Shown: positions 22,201 through 34,579, counted from the stretch's first letter. The stretch: DNA of 60,000 nt from Phoronis australis (GCA_002633005.1 NMRA01000040.1:329362-389361); one strand, 5' to 3'. Translations and numbers: made by a program. The notes: generated by a model from the sequence alone, not told the origin.

Positions 22201-25200
22201 AGAACAGGTACCTCTCGGCGTCCACCAAGCTCAGTTCAGCCAGGTACTTCAAGGGAGAGAAAAAAAACAGACTGACAGGAGACAAAAACGTCCATGAAAA
22301 AAGTCACATTAGATGGTAAACCAACCCCTAAACAGGGTTGAAGTCCGTACATTGAAAGTGTAGAATTTAGTGTCATACATACCACATTCGAATAGCACAT
22401 CAAATATTAGCCAGTTACCAGAATATGTCGAAAATTTATCTGCAGCAGTAATACAACGAATATAACTACACAGAAATCAAGCCCTTCAAAAAAATTCTGG
22501 AATTTCTTCCGATTTATGTCCATTTCCCAAAATCTGGGGAAAACTTTTCGATGGGCCTTGCCCAACTTGTCAATTTTCGGTTTCAACATTGCCACTGCTT
22601 GTCCAATAGTAAAATATGACTTGGCATTAGATGGATGAAAGCAATAACTTTGATGTATAAAACAGTGACTAGTTAGGTGACGCAGCATTGTGGGTAAATA
22701 CCATAGAAATAGAGCAATGTTGAGGCATTTCAGAATGGCGCGTTTCCCAGGCTGATGAACACAAGGGACATGGCTATAAATAGATCAGTGGGATTCCACA
22801 ATGGTTGTTCACAAGTTAGCACGGGAATGAACCCAGTCTCCTATACTGTGAGTGATGAAAACGGGATCAGAGACTATCAGTCATCGTCTCTGGAAGGTCA
22901 CATTTGTAGAAAACCAGAACTATTGCCAGGTTGGAGACTAGAAAACTTACTAAAGAATTAACTTGAAATATCATCAATTACATGGCACGCTTCCGACAGT
23001 AATGTTCAAGTTTCAGACGGAAATTTTGCTGGTCGCCAGCCCAGGAAGAGTTCTTGATTTCGGTTTTCTGAAACCACCAAGTCTAGCAGCACTGAGGGAG
23101 CAGGTACTCCTCATGTTCACTGACAAAAAGACAATAGTCACTTACAGATCTGGATTTTGAGAATCAGTTTGATGTCCGTTGTTCTGTGGAGAAAACTAGT
23201 TCTCAAAATGTGCAACAGCTGAGACTATTACAGACAAAAAATGACCTACTTATAATACAGTGGCATTTGCTGTCACAAAGGACGAGTTGAAGAGGACACT
23301 ATTTTACTCTAAATAATTAGGGTGAAACACCGTGCAAAGATTCTGGTAAGCAAAGCGTCCAGTGTACCCACCATAGCCAGAGATTCTACGTCGTCGGCGC
23401 AGCCAGCCTTCTTGATGAACAACTCTATGAAACAGTTTGCCGTGGGTACGGCAACATCAAATTGTAGGGTCTTGAGGATCAAGTGTTCCATGCGCAGCAC
23501 CTACAACACGACAGCTGGTGAGAGGCAAAAGTGAATAGCAAATAATGGGACTGCCACGAACCATTGCATATTTCTATGCGAAATATGGTGAATTTTGATA
23601 TGAATTCAGGGAAAAAATTTGCCTGTCTACACTGCTAAGATGGCTCAGGGCTGTTCCAGCAAAAAAAGTACGGGAGGGTGGAAGGCACCTTCATTTTTAC
23701 CCAACGCCTGGAACAGTTGCCATTGCGGTGTCATTACAAAAAGCGCCCAAAGGAAGCAAATAATTCTTCCTAATAAATTATTTCGGTGAAAATTCTGACA
23801 CGAGCAAAATCTCTTTTCCTCCATACCGCTTTTTAAATTGAAACAAACCCTAACATGGCAAATAAACGAAATACCTGTTTCTTTGTGTAAGTGTCATCGG
23901 TGATATACACAAACTCGCCAACATCGGGAGGGTAGATCTCTTCGTATTTACTGAAATCAAAAAATTATTGTTTACACTTAAACTTGTCGAATGTTAACGA
24001 GGTAACACGCAACATGAAAAGAGTGTCCTGAATCTGGATTTCGAGCACCAAAGTGTACTGTTGTTTACTGATTTTCAGAAAGAAATCAAATTTTTCTTAG
24101 AAAACTGAAGAACATCGACATGACAAGAGTCAGCAGCACAAGACATAACAGAGGATGCGATTCAAGGACATTCCAAGAGCCATTTTCCAGAAGTGCGAGT
24201 ACTTTTCAAGGACCAGCGTCATCAGAGCCATTTAGAAATCAAGTGAATCGGTACAATTTTTGAGTGATTTTTCATTTGTTGGTAGTCTGCTCACTCCATC
24301 TACAGAGCTTCCTGAAAACAAAAGAATTACCCTTGACAAGTACTTAGTAAGAGCAAGTCAGCTAACCAGAACTTGTCATCAAGCCCTGCATTATTATATT
24401 CACACAATGAGCAACTAACATTGCTTAGCAAGCGCTCTACATACAGCTGAGAATGAGGAGACTTACGCGGCTAGAAACATGCTGGCAGCTCCAACCAGTT
24501 GAAGCTTTCCCCGCATGACCTGCATGAGGCTGAGGAACCGATCTATGTAGTCAACAGCCAGGAAGAGCGTCTCTCTGTGTAGCTTGTACTCCTCAGCAAC
24601 CTCAACAAGCCAATCGACCAATATGGCACGCATGTTGTAAGTGATGTCTGTCTGTTTACGCATGTACGTCGGCTTCGGCCGGTGTTTCAGCTGTTGTGAG
24701 AAGAAAAATGCGATTAAAGAACAAGAGACTCAGATACTGCAACTGGTATAAATCCAACTTTTCTGAAATACAATTAAGTCATCTTCATAAACCTCCTTAA
24801 TGCAAGACGTGTCAAGGAAATCGAAGGTATGATTGCCTTAGGTGCAACTGGTTGAACAAACATGATAATGAATTATCTATGCGAATTTGATGCATCTTTC
24901 TTGAATCCATGTAACTAGGTCCCACATACTGCAACAAGAACCTTGTGCCAATGAATCTAGTCACTTAAAAAAACAAGCAAAACAAGGAGCACCAGAGGTA
25001 AACATCCAATCAAAATTGACAGCAGTAATGGCAACACTGCATCCGTCACTTCCAGAATATGGTTGTGCATCTACGGCAGTCACCGCTGTCACCTTTTAGC
25101 AACAAGTAACATCTCCTTGCAATATTGAGTGGTAATTTTTTAACACATCCAACAGACTGCATTTCATTGCGACTAAGTGAGAGACCCCCTACCGGATTCA

Positions 25201-26374
25201 AACAAACTGAGAAACTATGCAAACCATTTGTGAGACTTTCACGCGTGCAGTTTGTTACAGTCACAGCATGAGAAACATTACCTCTGCCGCCCTTAAGTAT
25301 CTGTAGATATCTTCAGAATATTCAGGAACAGTTAGGATGATGTCCTCTCTCGACTCTTGCTCGGACACATGCTGGCTTGATGTTCTGTCCGTCATAGACA
25401 CATCGAGGTTCATAGGTGAATCTTAATTACAGAAAAACATATTAAAACCAACACATACCATACAACGTTTTAAGTATATTTACTCGATCATTTTTAAAAC
25501 TCGGGAATATCCAATTAAAAGAAACACATGTGGTGGATCTTGAAGGTCTGCATTCCATTAAAGCAGCATTAACTCTCAACCAGTCAAATTAGGACATGGA
25601 CCACTAAACGATACAAGATTGATCTTGACTTGCTAATTAATCAAGTGAGAAAGGATCCCTGGGCTTGCAAAGAAAGAAGAGTTCGTTTTTATCATCTATG
25701 CAACACAGTTCAGGTAATCGCAATGAATCTGGTTCTCAAAATCGGGTCTACAATGTCTGACCAGTTCTGAGAAGAATTATTTTGAAAAATTCACCAGAAT
25801 TTGACGAATCTAGGTCGATGACACTGATGTTTTGTTCAGAGCACGAGGGAAGGGAGACCACTTCTGGCAGCAACTGTAACTTTTCTGACGAGAAAGTGTC
25901 TTTTGCAGGAGGGATATTTGTGTATTTTTCATATTCGACACCTTCGTCCACGTATATTTGGAAGCTTTGCGTCGGTGGTTGAACAGAGAAGGCAGATTTT
26001 CCCGCCGGCACACAAACGGCATTTTCATCTCCATAAATTGAAAAGTTTTCGGTAAAAGCACCCTGAAAAAGAAACTTTAACTTAGTTGTCTGCATTTAAG
26101 CGTATAATCAACACTTGAAATTTTCCATGAATTTCACATTAAAAAAATATATTGATCAGTTAGTAACGAGTTTCAAAATGGCGCTCCAAATGTTCGTTAC
26201 CTGTTTGACCGCTCTCGAAGGCTGACTTCGTGTGGCTTGATTTGTGATTATTCCAAGGGCTGCTCGTTTTGTCTGAGGTCCTCCTGTTTCTCTTTTCGAC
26301 TTCCTCGAACCTTGGTTAGCTCGAGTTTGAGCCTGCTCAGTCATTGTGCTTCCATTTCCGAAAGGGTACGACAT
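19266..26374 (-). CDS. CCNA2: Cyclin A (9 exons)
   Basis: Exons in gene order: 26374-26201, 26062-25795, 25421-25282, 24690-24467, 23950-23875, 23500-23372, 22246-22133, 20755-20622, 19329-19266. Phases match at every junction; 1323 bases, 440 residues plus TAG (human CCNA2 432). The N-terminal region has a destruction box RAALGIITN (residues 37-45) for APC/C-dependent degradation. The cyclin box shows [18 protein letters not shown] (about 214-231), DYIDRFLS and [10 protein letters not shown]. The second cyclin fold ends GELSL-like [13 protein letters not shown] and EKYKHAKFHNVS, close to the vertebrate end. It activates CDK1/CDK2 in S phase and G2. Whether it is the only cyclin A of the genome cannot be told, so the symbol is by family. 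The last exon was chosen over an alternative at 19526-19628 because it restores the conserved KYKxxK(F/Y)H motif. Confidence 0.96.
23130..23232. mobile_element. Hairpin MITE, copy 3 (8-bp target duplication)
   Basis: Same family as 14399 and 16251: GACAATAGTC start, TTTTGAGAATCAGTTTGATG and GTGGAGAAAACTAGTTCTC inside, GAGACTATTACA end. Perfect direct repeats GACAAAAA flank it at 23122-23129 and 23233-23240. It lies in a cyclin A intron. A fragment (CTGGTTCTCAAAATC) is also seen near 25730. Confidence 0.8.
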
Positions 26375-26780
26375 TGTCAGCAGCTCGAGTAACCCAAATT
26401 TAAACACAAATTAGACCGTTTTAAAAATATCAAAAGTTTCTATAAAATCTATGTAGCAAAATAAAAAGCTAGAATGCGAAATATGATAAAAACTACAAAG
26501 ATTGCACTCCAGTTGTCTAAAAGTCGTCAAAAAACACCACTCCTGTGGACGTGCAAAGCCCAACTGCCGTACACAATAAATTTTTAGCGATCGTTGAATT
26601 ACCCGCTTGTGGTAAATTACTCCAATCATAAGGCGTTCTGCTGTCACGTGCTTTGCAAACAGCAACACGGGCCTCGTTGCGGACTCGTGGACTGAATGAC
26701 CATTTAGCGGGTATTTAAATTCATTGTTTGACGTCAGAACCTTTTGTGAATACAACGTCAAAAACTTCAGTGAATACAAC
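26375..26780 (-). promoter_or_regulatory. Cyclin A upstream region with CRE, E-box and CCAAT motif
   Basis: Read towards cyclin A, the region has a full palindromic cAMP response element TGACGTCA at 26729-26736, the E-box CACGTG at 26645-26650 and an inverted CCAAT at 26622-26626. A CDE/CHR-like AGCGGGTATTTAAA lies at 26706-26719 but in the opposite orientation to the human element. Vertebrate CCNA2 promoters are known to use CRE, CCAAT and CDE/CHR sites. The transcription start here is unknown, so this is a suggestion. Confidence 0.4.
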
Positions 26781-27280
26781 TAGTAACTTGGATTTCACCA
26801 TGGATACTTTTGCCACGAAATTATCATAGATTCTGTTTACGTACCAACTAAAGTCAAGGCCTAATGTAGACCTTATACACGCACAGTTTCCGGCGAATTC
26901 GCGATTTCGTGGTCACGGTAGTCGGTAGCTAGCCGGCCTAAGGTTTCTCTGGGAGTATGGTCCCAGGGTTCAAAATTAGCCGGGCCCTCAGGCTCACTCT
27001 GCATACACAATTGAGGTGTTTCTCTGTGGAACAAACAGTCCGGATCAATTAGATGTTGCTATGACCTGAGTGCCAGAACTGTGGACTATCCGAAGTCACA
27101 TTGCGTCATGTCTTAGGCTATATTTTGATGATTCGTGTGTAACATATGTTGACTAACCATTGGGGTTTTCGCTGCCCATAGTTTTCACTGGCAGAGTAAC
27201 TCCAGTTAATGATGTTCATTCTCTTTTAAGACTATTCCTCTCTGTAAATTATTTTCTACAGATGTATCTTATATCGGTAT

Positions 27281-27514
27281 CAGAGGCGGATCTACAGGGG
27301 GGTTCAGGGGGTTTAAACCCCCCCTCGGGACAGGATCAAAAATAAAAACTGGAAAAAAATCGCCAGAAAATGAAATTAGCTACTAAAATCAAAAAAAATC
27401 TTACACGGGAGGAGGGAAACCCCCTCGCGACCTTCCTGTTCCCCTCGGCGCTACGCGCCTCGGATTCTTTCGAATCCTAAACTCCCCCTTACTGAAATCG
27501 TAGATCTGCCACTG
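27281..27514. mobile_element. CAGTGGCGGAT-family MITE with 5-bp target duplication (GGTAT)
   Basis: Starts CAGAGGCGGATCTACAG and ends CGTAGATCTGCCACTG, inverted copies of each other. Flanked by GGTAT at 27276-27280 and 27515-27519. The interior has mirrored GGGGGGTT..AACCCCCC and no coding frame. Confidence 0.85.
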
Positions 27515-27519
27515 GGTAT

Positions 27520-28084
27520 CCAACACTTGTGCTTATGTTTATTTTAGTATACACCGATGTTACATGAACGTTTTATTACTTTTGCTCTGCGCTGCGTTTT
27601 AGTTGAGTGCTTGGTGGTTTCGATGTTGGTCCTGTCACAGTAAGAAATATCACGAGGCCGATTTTATGAGAATAAAATGCCTAATTCAATTTTCGTTTTA
27701 GCAGAGGCTGAGAAATGCAACTTCAAAGCGAACCCATGTACCGACCCAAGAAACGAACTCTCATTTTTTTGGCCTACAATGACGCCTGGCAAAACCGAGG
27801 GTGAAGGGTAGTCCTGGCTGAGTTCGTGTCCACTCCCCAAAATTTGTACAATATCACTGAATGGCCAAAAAAAATATAAAAAGTATTTGAATATATTTCA
27901 GAAACATGAGGAGGGGATTGAACAGCTAAATTATGGTAATCGAATTCAGAAATTAAAAAAATGTCTTAACTAACTGATTTGACGACCGCCAGGGTGCATT
28001 CATGTCGTAAAAACAACTGGTACGTCTAGGTTGATTCACATTTTTGTCCAATATTTAAGATACAAAAATAGGATTAGAGCCAAA
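27520..28084. other. Intergenic, nothing recognised
   Basis: A/T-rich intergenic sequence with no supported exon, RNA gene or clear repeat boundary. Confidence 0.4.
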
Positions 28085-28259
28085 ATAAATAGAATAATTC
28101 AAGATTTTATTTAGCGCGAAAAATAACCCAAGAATAAAGAAATCTGTTTCTGTAGGCCTACTTCCGTATAAAGAACGAGGGTTAAAATATCCTACTTTGG
28201 AAATAAGAAATAGCCTCGTGTTTAATTGGATCAAACGTAAAATAAAATGTCAGTTATAA
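28085..28259 (+). pseudogene. Decayed LINE (non-LTR retrotransposon) fragment
   Basis: Translation gives INRIIQDFI then, after stop codons and a one-base frameshift, LPYKERGLKYPTLEIRNSL followed by VFNWIKRK. This resembles the block after the reverse transcriptase domain of L1-like elements (xGGLxxPxLxxxNxxxxxxWIKR). Similar but weaker traces may continue to about 28500. It is non-functional; class assignment is by eye. Confidence 0.5.
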
Positions 28260-29842
28260 ATTATAACCCAAATCTCTTATCACTAAGTTGGCTGGAATTT
28301 GAAATTAACAATTAGCAATTTCTTTTACACCGATGTGTGTAAAACTTTAGAACTTGTAAATAGAACAGTTTTTAAGAAAACACCTATTAGCAAACAGGTG
28401 TTATGGAATAACTAAAATACGTTGCTTTGTGATGAATCACTTTCTTGACGAGAACTGTTCGAAGCGGGACTTTTAGTTAGTGAAGATTTTTTAAATGATT
28501 GAAATAACATTCTTCGTCGGTAATTTTTTAAAAAATACAATCGTAGGAATTTAATTTTTGTATGTTGTCATACAATGTGGTTATTAATGCATTGAAGAAG
28601 CGTTTTGGCGAACGAGGAATAAATCCTTAGGCTGTAACCACAAGTTTCATTTAACAAATTATGACCGTCGTAATAGGGTTTGGGTTAAAAACTCCATTTA
28701 ACATAAGCCTACATTTGCACAAAGCCCCAATAATCATGTACCATTAAGTAATTATTATAATGATAACGAAATTTGTTATACACCTTTTACCCTTACCATC
28801 AATTCAGAGTTGAAGAATTTTAGATACTTATGTAAGAATATTTTCAAATATGACTTTATACAAGGTGGGAGTAGCCCAAACTGGGTAAGCGTCCCTATTG
28901 CGAGGAGATAGAGACTTTCCTTCGTTAATTGCACCTGAGTAAGAGCTTTATGGGAAGCAGTGCTAAGATTTTTGAATCAAGTCTCAACGCTCAGTTCATA
29001 GTTACAATGTGGCATACTACATAAACCTCCTAACAATTTTAAACTGAAGTTACACGCGTGTATAAGCACAATTCTAACAGATACCCCTGACACAAATGTG
29101 GATAGATGGAGAGGTTTGCACGCATGTCTCTAGTTACTATCCGAGAAATGCGCAAAAAACGGAATTGTTGTGAAGCGTGACTTCCTGTTGTTATGTTGTC
29201 ATTTTATAGACATTAAGTTCATATTGTTCTCTTTACTGTCCTGCAAAGGCTACATCTAAGGCGCTCAATCTCAGACTAGAGTTTCTATATTGTCTGGGCA
29301 ATCAATTTATAAAAAACTCTCATTTCGACCACCGGGGTCTCAACTCGGTTATTCTTTTCTTTTGTCTTGCAGGCAAATCTCAGTCTTTTCACAGCAGCTG
29401 ACAAAAAATCTTTTGATTAGCGGTCAGTAGTGCTCTATGAAAAATACTAGTGACGCACAGGTACATTTTTGTCATTTTGACTCTCTTAAATTGTGACGTA
29501 GAATAATTGATGACTACTTGTGCTAGGAAACCGATCCTGAATATTTGATCTATTGGCTAGCATAGAAAACGCTTGAAAACATTTGGAGACTATCTTCATA
29601 GTAGTTTGCGCTGTTTATTAGTTGGTACATTCGAAGGACCAGTGGAATTATTAATTTAGATTTCAGTTAAGTTTTCTTCGTGGGAAATTTACCATCCATG
29701 AGAACGGGAGTGGCGATTATGAACTCGAGGTCCTTTCTGGCAAAATCAATCGCCCCATGAATGCTGATTTGAAATAGGAGGTACTACACGGTAACCCGGC
29801 TTGTCATGAAAAGCCAGAGACAGGCGCACGTAAGCGCAGCCA
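28260..29842. other. Intergenic, nothing recognised
   Basis: 1.6 kb, A/T-rich. Apart from possible further LINE remnants at its start, I see no exon, RNA gene or bounded repeat. Confidence 0.4.
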
Positions 29843-29847
29843 ACCAC

Positions 29848-30155
29848 CAGTGGGGACAAGGGGGTTATGCCCCCCCCCCTAAAATTCTCCCAGATACCAC
29901 TTGGCAGTTCGGGGTGCTAATTGCTGACTAGCATATGCGCGCTCCCAGGGGGGCTGGGGGGACGAATGCACAATGCATAGGCCTTGACCAAACCCCTTTA
30001 CCGTTTTTTTCTTTAATTTTTTAGCAATAAGGTCCACAAACCCAAAAATTCGAGACTCTTGCATCCCTACGTTTTGGCTGGGAGCGCGCATGTGGCGAAA
30101 TTCTGGTTATTCCTGTGCTTCGCCCCCCCAACTCAGAATCCTGGATCCGCCCCTG
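29848..30155. mobile_element. CAGTGGCGGAT-family MITE with 5-bp target duplication (ACCAC)
   Basis: Starts CAGTGGGGAC and ends CTGGATCCGCCCCTG. Flanked by ACCAC at 29843-29847 and 30156-30160. It is the inverse-orientation counterpart of 44260-44561, sharing AATTCTCCCAGAT, GCACAATGCATAGGCC and the G/C hairpins. Inside are a second pair of inverted ends, GCGCGCTCCCAG / CTGGGAGCGCGC (29938-30089). Confidence 0.85.
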
Positions 30156-30534
30156 ACCACCTTTTTGCTTTTCAACGAAGCGCCTACCCACCGTAAACTA
30201 CGGTATTGTGGGGCGTAAGCGCACGTAGTTGCAGCCAACCACCTTTTTACCTTTTCCATTTTGGGCCCCCTTCAGAGACCGCTTGGAATGCACGCGTACA
30301 TTTGCCTTCGAATATGTGTGGTTGGACGCTCTTTCTCCGACATCCAATATCCGCCACTGAAGACTTTATGTAAATACCAACTCGTGAGTCAAAAAATAAG
30401 CCAACATGTTTGTGAGTCAGGTTTTGCGGGTTCAATGCACTTTTAAAATTCAGCGCTCAAGGTGATACGATCGGCTTTGGGAGCCTACTTACTTCTAATT
30501 CTACCACGACAGCACTGAACAGGATACGAGACTA
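30156..30534. other. Intergenic with a MITE end fragment
   Basis: GTAAGCGCA..GCAGCCAACCACC occurs at both 29830 and 30215, a short direct repeat around the MITE. ATCCGCCACTG at 30349-30359 looks like a lone end of the CAGTGGCGGAT family. No gene seen. Confidence 0.45.
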
Positions 30535-30563
30535 CAGTCCCGTAGCCAGGCGGGGTTCGGGAG

Positions 30564-33500
30564 GTTCGATCGAACCCCCCTCCGAGGAAAATGTCCAGCC
30601 CTTGCCTATCCGATAGGATAAGATAGGGTTTACTAGATGGAAAGAAATGTTGTAACTACAAGTTCTACTAACCACAATCATAACCGAGTTAATATTAATT
30701 TTGAATTTGCTTCTGATGTAAAGCGCTTCACATAATCATCGGGTCGTATCCGGCGCGAGTGGTGACTGCGTAGATGACGATTAGGGGAGGCTTTATGTTA
30801 TTCATTGGCCGAACTAGTGCGTGGTCTCTACACCATAGGGTAACAAGGAAGTATATAAGTAAATGTCTATGCCTAGCCCAAACTATATAGCATCGAGAGA
30901 GATCCCCAAAAGTGGTGCTGTGTGAATGCCTTAAAATCGACCAAGAAACAAAACAGCAGAAAATGGGTTTGTTGTTTGCTACTTTGTTGTACTTTCTAGC
31001 ATAGTATGGGTAAAGTGCAGGCATTTTCAAATTTCGAATTGAAAGTGATCGTCAAATATCTTGATCATCAAGTGTCCACTTTGGTTGTGAATTGATGGAT
31101 TGACATGCATGTGTGTACACGTGTGTGCGTTTCCGTTCTTTTAAATTCAGTACACGCCGACGGTAAGTTCACTGAATACTCTGACTGTCGTTTCTCAAAA
31201 GTCAGACATTTAGCTACCGCGTTTTCTTTCACTGGGAAATTCCCGCATGTTCACATTTTTAGGCAAGTCTAGACCTAATTAAAATTTTGGTCAATGAAGA
31301 AAGTCTTCTCTTGTCAATTAATGTCAATGGTGCACAGCCCCGTAGATTTCATACGAGCAACAATTTTGATGGAAAAGAATTCCAAGGTTACATATACATG
31401 ACCAAAGGTTCATTACTACGATGGTTCGTTACCTTCGAAAGTTCACTTCGAATGTCCACAATTCCGAAACCAGAACTACGACAGTTCAGCTCTGTTTTTT
31501 TTTTCTAATGATTCAGAACTGAAAATGAATAAGGTACGCATTTTTGTCCATTTAGTAACCATTTAAATGGTGTGCAAGAGTGGAATAGTCCTGAAAAGAT
31601 TGATTTGCACTGTTTATAAAAGAGCTCACTTCCAATCATTGGCAATCGTGATTCTTGAATCTAACCAAAGATACTATAAAATCTTTGATCTAACTAAAGG
31701 CTCGTTCTCAATTAGCGACAACATGTGGGACACGATTTCGGGAGGCGGCGACCAACGACGGTTTTAAATTTCAGAAGTCTGAATGAGACTTTGTGAAGAC
31801 TGGGACAGGGTAGCTTACTAACTACATTTAGTTTCGACCCGGCGGTGCGAGTAGTTTCGGTGGGTGAGGTTGAAGCGCAGCTGCCCTAAACTTTTCTGTC
31901 GCGCTGTGAAATGATGCGATCTTATCATGGGATTGGTGAACGTATCGTGGTTGATAATTCATCAACAATCCTACTTCATATTCTTTTAGAAATGCAAGTA
32001 CGTACTCACTCAGACATGGGGACAATTCCACATGCATGTGAAATCCAAACAAAGTGGTTTATTAGCTGGGTGTATTATTGTCGGTACAGTTGCAATGACC
32101 GAAGTGTAGCTNNNNNNNNNNNNNNNNNNNNNNNNNNNNNNNNNNNNNNNNNNNNNNNNNNNNNNNNNNNNNNNNNNNNNNNNNNNNNNNNNNNNNNNNN
32201 NNNNNNNNNNNNNNNNNNNNNNNNNNNNNNNNNNNNNNNNNNNNNNNNNNNNNNNNNNNNNNNNNNNNNNNNNNNNNNNNNNNNNNNNNNNNNNNNNNNN
32301 NNNNNNNNNNNNNNNNNNNNNNNNNNNNNNNNNNNNNNNNNNNNNNNNNNNNNNNNNNNNNNNNNNNNNNNNNNNNNNNNNNNNNNNNNNNNNNNNNNNN
32401 NNNNNNNNNNNNNNNNNNNNNNNNNNNNNNNNNNNNNNNNNNNNNNNNNNNNNNNNNNNNNNNNNNNNNNNNNNNNNNNNNNNAACCCCCCTCCGAGGAA
32501 AAGGTCCAGCCCTTGCCTATCCGATAGGATAAGATAGGGTTTACTAGATGGAAAGAAATGTTGTAACTTCAAGTTCTACTAACCACAATCATAACCGAGT
32601 TAATATTAATTTTGAATTTGCTTCTGATGTAAAGCGCTTCACATAATCATCGGGTCATATCCGGCGCGAGTGGTGACTGCGTAGCTGACGATTAGGGGAT
32701 GCTTTTTGTTATTCATTGGCCGAAAGCGCGTGGTCTCTACACTATAGGGTAACAAGGAAGTCGGAAGTAAATGTCGATGCCTAGCCCAAACTATATAGCA
32801 TCGAGAGAGATCCCCAAAAGTGGTGCTGTGTGAATGCCTTAAAATCGACCAAGAAACAAAGCAGCAGAAAATGGGTTTGTTATTTGCTACTTTGTTGTAC
32901 TTTCTAGCGTAGTATGGGTAAAGCCGTGCAGGCATTTTCAAATTTCGAATTGAAAGTGATTGTCAAATATCTTGATCATCAAGTGTCCACTTAGATTGTG
33001 AATTGATGGATTGACATGCATGTGTGCCGTACACATGTGTGCGTTTCCATTCTTTTATATTCAGTACACGCCGACGGTAAGTTCACTGAATGCTCTGACT
33101 GTCGATTCTCAAAAATCAGACATTTAGCTACCGCGTTTTCTTGCACTGGGAAATTCCCGCATGTTCACATTTTAGGCAAGTCTAGACCTAATTAAAGTTT
33201 TGGTCAATGAAGAAAGTCTTCTCTTGTCAATCAATGTCAATGGGGCACAGCCCCGTAGATTTCATACGAGCAACAATTTTGATGGAAAAGAATTCCAAGG
33301 TTACATATACATGACCAAAGGTTCGTTACTACGATGGTTCGTTACCTTCGAAAGTTCACCACTTCGAATGTCCACAATTCCGAAACCAGAACTACGACAG
33401 TTGATTGCTCTGATTTTTTTCTAATGATTCAGAACTGAAAATGAATAAGGTATTGCATTTTTGTCCATTTAGTAACCATTTACGTGGTGTGCAAGAGTGG

Positions 33501-34029
33501 AATAGTCCTGAAAAGATTGATTTGCACTGTTTATAAAAGAGCTCACTTCGAATCACTGGCAATCGTAATTCTTGAATCTAACCAAAGATACTATAAAATC
33601 TTTGATCTAACTAAAGGCTCGTTCTCAATTAGCGACAACATCTGGGACACGATTCCGGGAGGCGGCGACCAACGACGATTTTAAATATCAGAAGTCTGAA
33701 TGAGACTTTGTGAAGACTGGGACAGGTTAGCTTACTAACTACATTTAGTTTCGACCCGGCGGTGCGAGTAGTTCCGGTGGGTGAGGTTGAAGAGCAGCTG
33801 CCCTAAACTTTTCTGTCGCGCTGTGAAATGATGCAATCTTATCATGGGATTGATGAACGTATCGTGGTTGATAATTCATCAACAATCCTACTTCATATTC
33901 TTTTAGAAATGCAAGTACGTACTCACTCAGACATGGGGACAATTTCACATGCATGTGAAATCCAAACAAAGTGGTTTATTAGCCGGGTGTATTATTGTCG
34001 GTACAGTTGCAATGACCGAAGTGTAGCTC
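30564..34029. repeat. 1.55-kb block present twice around an assembly gap
   Basis: Copy A 30564-32111 and copy B 32484-34029 are nearly identical with small indels. Copy A ends and copy B begins exactly at the N run 32112-32483. This is most simply two alleles placed side by side by scaffolding. Confidence 0.8.
32112..32483. other. Assembly gap (372 N)
   Basis: Run of N. Open frames drawn through it have no meaning. Confidence 0.99.
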
Positions 34030-34579
34030 ATTTTCGCAGTTACACCTCAATCAAGAAATTTTAGACATATTCGGAGTAATGAATCTTCAGAGTGGTGAAC
34101 CTTCGAAGTAGTGAACCTTCGGAATAGAACCTTAGGAATAGTGGGCTGTTCCCATTTCCAGCGACGTAATGAACTTTTAATAAAAATACAATCATATAAA
34201 AAAATTACGTCAGTCATTCTTGGACTAAATATTGCTGTCCGAGTATGTAATGAGGTCTAATCAATCATTTAAAAAAGCCAGATTTGAATGTTTGGCAGAA
34301 GGTAACGCGAGAACGTTAGGCTATATTTATGGATCGCACTACGTCCGAATTTGATTCCTGTTGTTTGCAAGCAACCGTCGCGACATCCTCATTTCTGGTG
34401 TTACAAATTCCGTTTTATCTCAGTAACATAGAGCTGAAAGCTGCCGTGAATACAGATTTCTCTTCATCATAATTAAACTGTGTCAAGCGCATAACCAAAA
34501 ACTCGAGTGTAGACGTTTGCAAAAGGTCCACCTTTCTAGAAATTCGAACCACCCCCGCGCAATGCTGGCTACGGGCCTG

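Larger units (their letters stand above)
30535..34579. mobile_element. Non-autonomous TIR element (CCCGTAGCCAGG ends) with a duplicated interior
   Basis: Left end CAGTCCCGTAGCCAGGCGGG and right end GCTGGCTACGGGCCTG are inverted copies, followed on both sides by a GGTTCGA / TCGAACC block. The interior contains a 1.55 kb block twice (30564-32111 and 32484-34029) with N in between, so the natural element is probably about 2.1 kb. No transposase was recognised; open frames of 60-100 codons in the two copies do not resemble known proteins. No clear target duplication. Confidence 0.6.

Noticed and set aside
31911-32572. Long open frames on both strands
   Set aside because: They run through 372 N bases and exist only because N is not a stop.
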